This document shows, piece by piece, positions 55,934 through 64,000 of a stretch of DNA of 64,000 nucleotides. The DNA is taken from NCBI GenBank assembly GCA_903813345.2, contig CAIIXF020000007.1, forward strand, positions 34,006,538 to 34,070,537, given 5' to 3'. The stretch's first letter is position 1, and every line of letters begins with the position of its first letter. The notes under the pieces are model-generated. The model was not told the origin of the DNA. It worked only from the letters and a program-made list of their open reading frames with translations, and made no database searches. The DNA is from Owenia fusiformis. Taxonomy: Eukaryota > Annelida > Polychaeta > Sabellida > Oweniidae. The translations under genes were made by a program, and so were the position numbers.

Positions 55934-57557
55934 CTTGAAATTGATGCTCGTTAGAAAATTTCAACCGGAAGTTGATACTAGGTATCTCTACGGTAATATT
56001 CATTGAAAAATATTGAAAAAATTCACAAGTTCAAATTCTGCATTCTAAAAATTCATTTCGTTCGTTGCGTACCTTCACTACCTCTCTGAGGGGTCATTCA
56101 TCAAGCTGTCGCAAGCCTGTGATGTCGCAAGGGCCCTTTTTAGCGATACGTCCTATTCATCAATCTCGTGCGACTGCAATCGGTAGAACTTTCTGCGACG
56201 TCGCAGTGAAATACCCCTAAAATGGCCCAAATTTAAGCGACCGGTGGTACCCAGTTGCAGTGATTTTAGTTCAAGAAAAATGTCTTAAATTAGTTGAATT
56301 TCTTTATGAAATTATATGGAAATTCTAGGACGTATAGTTCAATATTCGATCCATGTTATATTAAAATTGCAGAGCATATGCATTATGTTTAACATGTTTG
56401 TGATGCTACCAAAACCAGCTAGTTTTCGGCTTGCATTTTTAAGTACTTCATCGTGCGACCGGTCGCAGTGATTGTGCGTTACACGTGGTTTGGACCCACG
56501 TGGCTGTCTTACAATCTTGCATGACATGTTAATCGTCTGCTGGAAGCGTTTATTCATTCAAAATGGCGCAACTGATGGTTGATTTCAACCGTAATGCTCT
56601 GCGTATGTCACATGCGATGTCACATGCCTAGGGTTAACTATTATAAAAGTTTACGAAATGATACAAGAGGATCTCGAAAGGATAACTAACTAACTACTAA
56701 TTTCATTGCAAACATGAAAAAATGACGGGTTGTACTTATACGTCCATGCGATGTTTATACACGTTGCAAAGGACATTGCTATGCACAACAGCGCAACAAG
56801 CGGAGGAATAATTATGACGCGAAATTCCCGTGTGTGTATATCAATTACTGCAGTAAAAATATCATTCAGCAATCTTACGTAATAATATCACTCAATAAAT
56901 CCAGGATTCACATATAAATACTCAAAGCACTAACTGTATTGGTAATCCAGCATAGTTTTACATTTAGTGTCGATTCTCAAAACCAATCAAATCAAGGCTT
57001 TCTGTGTCATGTTTTCACCTGGAGTATATGTCATATTAACCTGTGGTATATGGCATATTCCACAAGTGAGTATGACACATCCTCAGGTAAGTATCGGGTA
57101 TTCACTGAAATCAATGTATTATATACTGCAGGTGAATTTGGCATATTCACTCATATCACAAATACCACACAACCATGAATTATGCCATATTCCGCGTAAC
57201 AAATAGTGCCCAAAAGTACTTTTTTCAATGGCAAATTAACATGGTTTGGGCACTATTTACAGAAGTTTTATATACGTTTTAAGTTGTTTTTGATAAAATA
57301 GCATGGTATGATATTTTCAATACATTTGAAATATTGAATAAATAACTATTTTTTATATTGCTACTTTACATAACTTCTAACTAAATTTATGCTATTTTAA
57401 AAAAGACCTCTTGACAAAAATTAAACATTAATTTGGGCATTTATCGAGAATGCTGTCACTACGAGATACAATCCATCCGGTGATCACAAATCAATTGGCA
57501 AATCATTGGTGGAGTAATACCGTTTGGCTTGTTGGTTTTTCGTTTCGTGCATTTAAA
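55934..57557. promoter_or_regulatory. Shared divergent promoter region of PSMD11 and MOB4
   Basis: PSMD11 begins at 55933 reading left and MOB4 at 57558 reading right, so this 1.6-kb interval should carry both promoters and 5' UTRs. No gene seen. Near 56140-56215 the sequence is rich in GCGAC/GTCGC motifs, including the palindrome CTGCGACGTCGCAG. Near 56048-56086 is a stretch of about 40 bp also present near 24066. The exact transcription starts cannot be read. Confidence 0.45.
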
Positions 57558-60500
57558 ATGGCGGACATCACTGCTATAATTAGAAGAAATCGATCTGGGA
57601 CAAAAACGACGGTATTTATCCATTTTGAGACTGCGAAGTGTAATATCTTTGAACCTCATATTTCTGTTAATGTTTTCTATCCCCTTGGCCAAAATTTGTT
57701 TTGCGAGGGGCATAGATATATCATGGTTTTGTCCGTTTTTATTTTTTGAATTTTTTTATTTATTTTCTCAATCAATCTCAGTAGATCTTACTTCCTGCTA
57801 AAGCTATGTGGATTTTGATAAAATAGTTTTCCCATGCCGCACTTGGACAGCTGAATAATAGATCTACTCCTTGTTACAGTGTTAAAAAGGCAAGAACCTA
57901 ACTTCGACATATAAGTGTTACCTGATGAATGGGACCCTCACGTGCCTTCCAAATGGTAGTAATCGAACTCCAATATAACTACATCAACTTATCTTTGTCC
58001 GATCAACAATAAGTACAGTTCGCATTATATTTATCTCTCGTAAAATGAACGAACAAACATTCCATTTTCACACATGTTCGGTAATATAACCATGGGCTTT
58101 CAACTCTAATTGAAAGCCCATGATACATGTATAACATATCATAACTTCCGGAAATGACAAGCCAGTCGGAACATTTTTGGGAATTTTTTTAGTTCGTTTA
58201 CATTTCTTGTATAAACCTTTTTTTCATGAACAAGATACTTTTTTTAAATCAACCAAACTTTCCTTTGTACAATTACAATATTGAGAGACCTAAACGCGTT
58301 GTGTTTATGTCATTTTGTTCCAATGAGGTTCGTATAGATGTTTCATTTCATTCCGAACATACGATACCAAGAACAAAAGAAGTGTCTAATGTGTTTTCTA
58401 AAACAATACTGAGAAAAGTATATATTTATTCCAAATTATATTGTCACCATTCAAAAGATGACCATTAAATTGACATTGTGTAGAATTTTCTGAATGTTTT
58501 GATGACTGGTTTAAGAGGAATGTGTGTTCAAAAAGTTCACCATATCGATACCCATCCTTTGGTAAGACTTCTCCCGATGAACATCGCGATGTGCATTGAT
58601 GTTTACTAGTGAAAATTGCAGATGCATCGATGTACAATTATGGCACATTGCAACAACACTAGTAGGGCCTATATGTCACACATTTTAATACAATTCTCGA
58701 AATCGTTGTTCCCTCTTCAAAAGAGGAGACTCGAAAATCTTTCCTTATAAGGTCAAAATATTTCCCATGATGCAGTTGGCGGAGGAAAAAATTTATACTT
58801 CCTTGTTTTCCCTCATAGGTTTAACATGGGGATTTTCACACCTATTTTTCAAACGATATATTCATTCATATTCCCGTACAAGAGTACAGAAAAAATTATT
58901 AGAAACGATTGATCTCTTATTAATCTTAATATAACAGCTATTTTTCATTGTATTGATTCATAGCATGGTGAAAACGATGATTGAAAAGTGGGAAAATATT
59001 CCGGAAGAGAAGGTCACATGATCAGTTTACTAGTCGCCATATTGGAAAAAAACAAATTCCATTCGACTTTCAATACTTTCATGCCAATCTTACCGCACTA
59101 CAAACTGCAACATCGATGCAACAACTGAATAAAAGTATTCATCTTCAAATTACATTATAGTTACGTTGAAAACCTAAAAACAACTGAGCAGTAGACCAAA
59201 GAAGACGCTTCGCTATTATCTAGGTCAATCTGTTCCGTGGTCCGAAAGCAAATCTATAGTACTCGTTTCCGAATTTTGTTGTTCATTTTACAATCTTTTA
59301 TTGATTAAATTCGGTATACTGACTATTAAAGCAATGACAAAGAAGAATACTTCCGATGGTGTCATTGTTTTATTTAGCGTGCGGGTGTAAAAACAAAATT
59401 GCGTAATTAGTTTGATTTAGAACTTTCGGGTCACGCAAATAGCTACGCAAAATGCATAGTGGGAAAATATTGACCAATCAAATTTTGTCCCTTTTGAGTG
59501 CTTTTTCAGTACATATTTGCGAACGTTCAAAGATTCAAAGAGCGAACCGTGAAAGGGAGAATTTTTTTGTCACTGCAGGTTCTGAGGAAAATGTGTAAAA
59601 GTCTGACCATATCATGTGTAAAAGACTGACCATATTTGTAGCCTTGAAAATTATTTATATAATTTGATTTTGAATACATGTCAATCGTAGGCAATGTTTT
59701 TTACCCATTTTGTTATTTTCAGTTAAGTTAAAATAGTTAAACGAAAGGCAGGCAAACAATTACGGTTGGGGTCAATATTTCGATGTCCGTCAAAAAATGT
59801 AATTAATCATGTTAGGGGGAGGGGGTAAAACGCTATTTTATTTATAATATTAGGTGACAGACTTTGATTTTTAGTTTCTGAGGGTTTCATCTTCTGCAAT
59901 ATCAGGTTTGACATTATAGCAGTAACAGGTATTGAATGCTGGGGTTGTACTTGTACATTGCAAATCAACATTTTGACTTGTTTACACCACGCACAAATAA
60001 AAATGATTTGTTATTATCAAACCACAATAAACAAACCTGGCGGAGATCACCCCAGTTCATTTTATTGGAATATGTAATCAAACTTTACTTTGATAAATCC
60101 ATCATGTACATGCATAGGTTGGTATGAAACCTTGGAGACATTCATTCTGATAAATATTATTTACGGGGCATATTTTCAGCAGTTTAGGAGAGTAATTGGG
60201 ACGTTAAATGTTCAAATTCAGCAAAATGTGCCCAATACAATATGTATTATCTTTTGATTCAACTGTAATTTCAGGACTGGTGTAATTGGCCAGATGAGTC
60301 TTTCGATGAAATGGATAGCACCCTAGCTGTGCAACAGGTATGTAAGGAGTCTTGTATACTTTGATGATTTGCTGTACAATTGGATAAATAGATGGCAGCA
60401 TATGCTTTGGATTTGGCTGGATTCCATCATTTGGAAAATTTGACAGATGCCACTTAATTTCTTGATATATTGAATATTTCCAAATGGATTAATGTAAACT

Positions 60501-63500
60501 GACCATTGCCATACTACAGGGTGACCCAAAAAAAATGCAACCCTCCATTTCGTCAATATTTTTCTTAAATGGAGGTAAATTGCTCTGAGATTTGGCACAC
60601 AAAGACTTCATTCTATGTGGGATCCTTTGGCAAAGTTTTAATAATCATAGTCTTATATTGATAGAGTTATGGTTGTTTCAAAATATGCTCCAGATGCCGT
60701 CAATTTCGCTGAAAACAAACTTGCAATGTTCAAGGAAAACTGTTCATAACAAGTATGCATTCTTCACCATGGGTATAGCTCAAATTTTTGCAGCCATTGC
60801 TTATTGGAGTTCTGCAATTGCGGTAGGGTTATTTTCATACACATTATCCTTTAAATAACCCCGTATATAGAAGTCAGGGGCATTGAGATCAAGACTGTGG
60901 GATGACCATGGGTCCTCCGTCCTAGGAGAGATAATCTTCTCATAGAAATGACTAGTGAGCCGGGCTATGCTATCATTAGAAGTGTGAAGAGTAGCTCCAT
61001 CCTTCTAGAACCTCTGTTCTTGTCTATTGAAGCCTCTATGTCACTCTAGAACTGCCTAGAACTTCCTGGGAACGCCAATATTGCGCTGTGTGTTAACAGT
61101 AACAGTGTTGCCATTATCAACCTCAAACCAAAAGGGGCAGATGATTTCATGTTTGGAAATTGGCAGCCCAAGCTGTGCATTTAACAGAATGTAGGGGCCT
61201 GTGAAGCACTTTATCTGGAATTTGTGATCCCAGAACACATTATTTCTTGAGTTTACATGTTCAGAAAGAAGGAAATGTGATTCATCCGAAAACCTGATAT
61301 CGGAAATGGACGACATTTGGAGCATATTTTGGAACGACCATAACTCTATCAATATAAGACTGTGATTATTGAAACTTTGCCAGAGGATCCCACATTGAAT
61401 GAAGTCCTTGTGTGCCAAATTTCAGAGCAATTAACCTCCATTTAAGAAAAATATTCAAAAAATGGAGGGTTGCATTTTTTTGGGTCACCCTGTAGATGAT
61501 CTTGTTGACATTTTGATTTTGTGTAATTATTAATAAGTAAATCAAGTTTGAAAGAATTTTTAACATTGTGTTAATGGATTAAAGCCCACCTTATTTTAGG
61601 GATACATGTATAGAGAAGATGTCATGTATTTTTCCATCTGTTCATTTGTCTATCCATTCGTTTGTCCAGATGATAATTCCAATACCAGTTTACTGATTTG
61701 GTTAATTTGAATTTCAAAGCCATTTTTCATAAAATCATGTAATCTTTGATAACTAAATCCCAGTGGACTTGGTTCAAATTTTATATGCTGATGCCAAGAG
61801 ATAAAGGAGCTTTGCTCAATAATATTTTTTCAAGATGGCCACTGTATTTATCAAAATGGCCACCATTTGTTGTTAAAAATGTAATCTTTGATAACCAAAT
61901 ACATGTACAAGTTGATGGGCTTGTTCTTAAATTTATATGCTGATGCCTATGAACAAAGGGGCTCCGCTCCAGAAGAAATGTTCAAGATGGCAGCTGAGTT
62001 TCGAAATGGTCACCATTTTTCGTAAAAAAAACATAATCTTTGATTAGGCCTACTCAATTACCAGTAGATTTGGTTCATTTTTATCTGCCAATACCTATGG
62101 ACAAAGGAACTTAGGAACTAGTGTTCAAGAAGAAATTTTCAAGATGGCCGCTTTTTATCAAAACATTTGTTGGTTCACACAAGACCATATTTATGTTCTT
62201 GTTTATTTATTCCAGTTCATACAGCAGAGCATCAGGAAGGATTTCTCCAACATAGATGAAATCCTTACACCACCAGATGGCCAGGACGAGGGTGTGTGGA
62301 AATATGAACATCTTAGACAATTTTGTATGGAGCTCAATGATCTGGCTGTCAAATTACAGGTAGAATAACCTCATTGCTAAATAATCAAACTACAAGTGGA
62401 AATAACCTCATTGACTTGCTAATTACTGTATTTGTCCTTAACTTGGCGCTACTTAATTTGGCGATTTTGTGTTTTTTCAACCAAATTCACGATACTCATT
62501 GTCAGTGTTGTTGATGAACAATTTCTTCAATATTTCTTGTTGTTTATATAAATTTCTATGAATTTAAATGGCCCAGCCATCTTGGTATCTTTCTTGTAAC
62601 TGGAAGTGCACTGAACATACCCGGGGATTTTGGCGACTTTTCAATTTGGCGATTTTTTTTATTTCACCAAAATTCGCCAATTTAAAACACTCGTCAAATT
62701 AAAGATGAATACAGTGATCAAACTAGAAGTAGAAATAACCTTATTGACTTGCTTATTAATCAAAAGTTATGATGGATCCAAAAAGTGATCTATTTATTTT
62801 TCAGCAACAAAATTTACCAGATCTGCAGATGCATATTTGCCCCCCCCCTCCCTCTAACTGTTTGAAGGATAACATTATTTATTTTTTGCTCAGAATGATT
62901 GTAATCCAGAGACATGTACACAGATGACTGCAACAGAACAATGGATCTTCCTTTGTGCAGCACATAAAACTCCAAAAGAAGTAAGAATCTAACTTATAAA
63001 ACCATGAAGTAGAAAGTATTTGAAATACTGAGATTTCGTTTTTATTTGATCATGGAGACTGAAGTGAGCAGAGAGTAGACAGATTGCTTTAGGGGTATAA
63101 AAAAAACATGGAAAATCATAAATTCATGGCTTTCTTTGATCACCTGTTGTTTTCATTCATTTTGCCTGTTCTAATGAATCCTATTAATATATAAATTATG
63201 GTATTTGATAATCTTAGATTAGTGTTCGTATTCTTTAAGTTTGAACTGTTGTATGCTTACAGCTTCATGCTTATTTTTTCAGTGCCCAGCTATAGACTAT
63301 ACTAGGCACACACTAGATGGCGCTGCATGCCTATTAAACAGTAACAAATATTTTCCCAGTCGGTAAGCCAGAAATTCCCTTTTATAAATGTAATGTTGAG
63401 GAATTATGTAATGTTGAATTTGAAGTACCAGAAAACATTATAGACTATTGGAGACACTGTTAGCAGGAGCAATCAAGTGTTAATGAAAAATACACGGAAA

Positions 63501-63675
63501 TAAGTAAAGAACACTGGTACAGTCAGTCATGCATCATATGCATATCATTGTTTTATTTTGTAGGGTCAGTATTAAAGAATCTTCAGTCGCCAAGCTCGGA
63601 TCTGTTTGTAGGAGAGTCTACAGAATATTTTCTCATGCATATTTCCACCACAGACAACTATTTGATGAATATGAG
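57558..63675 (+). CDS. MOB4: MOB4/phocein (STRIPAK subunit), C-terminus outside window
   Basis: Exons 57558-57611, 60275-60337, 62216-62359, 62894-62980, 63283-63362 and 63564-63675 join in frame to the first 180 residues. The start is [16 protein letters not shown], followed by [18 protein letters not shown] and [14 protein letters not shown]. The Mob domain shows [20 protein letters not shown] and [19 protein letters not shown], then [20 protein letters not shown] and [11 protein letters not shown], with the Cys/His residues that bind zinc in Mob proteins. The final donor is GTAGTA; the remaining ~45 residues lie to the right of the window. MOB4 is a core, highly conserved subunit of the STRIPAK phosphatase-kinase complex that opposes Hippo signalling and acts in membrane traffic and neurons. 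Confidence 0.96.
58091..58122. repeat. 13-bp palindrome in MOB4 intron 1
   Basis: CATGGGCTTTCAA, a six-base spacer, then TTGAAAGCCCATG. The right arm also occurs near 38056 followed by the same AT. This may be a repeat terminus or a hairpin. Confidence 0.7.
60517..61492. mobile_element. Tc1/mariner-type element with long inverted repeats and a transposase relic
   Basis: Left end CAGGGTGACCCAAAAAAAAT and the inverted right end match, and the similarity extends inward about 180 bp (TTTGGCACACAAAGACTTCA, GATAGAGTTATGGT). TA flanks both ends (60515-60516 and 61493-61494). The 976-bp unit keeps one piece of transposase on its minus strand. It lies in a MOB4 intron. Confidence 0.85.
61056..61310 (-). 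pseudogene. IS630/mariner transposase fragment
   Basis: The minus-strand frame reads [21 protein letters not shown], the region around the second catalytic Asp of Tc1/mariner-type transposases found in invertebrates. It then runs [11 protein letters not shown], a phrase usually found further on in the same family. No first or third catalytic motif and no N-terminal helix-turn-helix remain, so this is an internal-deletion derivative. Confidence 0.65.
61739..62165. repeat. Three-copy minisatellite, about 140-150-bp period, in MOB4 intron
   Basis: Three diverged tandem units start GTAATCTTTGATAACTAAAT (61739), GTAATCTTTGATAACCAAAT (61879) and ATAATCTTTGATTAGGCCTA (62031). Each contains a TTATATGCTGATGCC-type phrase and TTCAAGATGGC. 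The last unit ends about 50 bp before exon 3. Confidence 0.75.
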
Positions 63676-64000
63676 GTAGTACTTGATAATGTACTTTTTG
63701 GTTATTTCATGATTGTGATCACATAAAGAGTATGTTTAAATTCATCACATTAGACATTTAGTTATCATTGGTACCTGTTACACTAAAATGTGAAATTGCT
63801 GTGTTATGATTTGAAGCGTTTAGACAAAAAGCGTCATTTATGCCAGTGTGACACCTTCGCATTTGCTAGAAATGAATGATTGACAGTGAAGCAGTTTAAT
63901 AGAGAATCCAACGAAGGTTAGATCCCAAAGAAGCTTTTTGTGGCTGAGTAATAGGAAGATTTATTGTTTAATTAAATGCACATATAGCATAAAAGAAAGA

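Noticed and set aside
57001..57206. Overlapping short plus-strand frames before MOB4
   Set aside because: AT-rich, overlapping in two frames and without splice signals that fit MOB4, whose start at 57558 is well supported.

Overview
The window is AT-rich, intron-rich animal DNA packed with small DNA transposons. Conserved genes are split by short GT-AG exons. A gasdermin-family gene, a p25-alpha (TPPP) gene and a ZO-type MAGUK together suggest a non-arthropod marine invertebrate (a lophotrochozoan or an invertebrate deuterostome). The species cannot be fixed from the sequence alone.

Layout. 1-2.6 kb: a possible terminal exon of a plus-strand gene, then two minus-strand exons with the N-terminal half of a gasdermin/pejvakin-like protein. 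2.9-9.7 kb: no host gene seen; inverted-repeat elements and two 3' ends of LINE retrotransposons. 10.2-18.35 kb: a three-exon gene for a protein of about 2397 residues, reading ankyrin repeats, a very long Ser/Asp-rich linker, PDZ, SH3, a guanylate-kinase-like (GUK) domain and a candidate C-terminal Death domain. The PDZ-SH3-GUK part is of the ZO (tight-junction) type; the combination is the most unusual thing in the window. 19.6-21.1 kb (minus): a two-exon type II membrane glycosyltransferase with a DTD motif. 22.25-23.45 kb: an intronless class A GPCR, followed by a 100-bp duplicated scrap of its own TM4 region.

26.2-37.1 kb: a complete Ty3/gypsy LTR retrotransposon on the minus strand, with nearly identical 874-bp LTRs, a CTAA target duplication, gag, a -1 slippery site, pol and an extra zinc-finger ORF. 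A 650-bp hAT-like element sits exactly on one LTR/polypurine-tract junction. A second, 1185-bp hAT-like element splits pol, and it in turn holds a 312-bp MITE with a 6-bp target duplication. A sister copy of that MITE lies at 25.2 kb.

38.3-39.4 kb: a pogo/Tigger-like element. 40.1-44.0 kb: a three-exon TPPP gene. 46.6-55.9 kb (minus): the complete 11-exon gene for proteasome lid subunit PSMD11/Rpn6 (422 aa). 57.56 kb to the right edge: MOB4/phocein (six exons, last part outside), head-to-head with PSMD11. Their introns hold several further inverted-repeat transposons and minisatellites. The host genes have unrelated jobs (cell junction or death signalling, glycosylation, receptor signalling, microtubules, proteasome, STRIPAK); nothing suggests an operon or a functional cluster.
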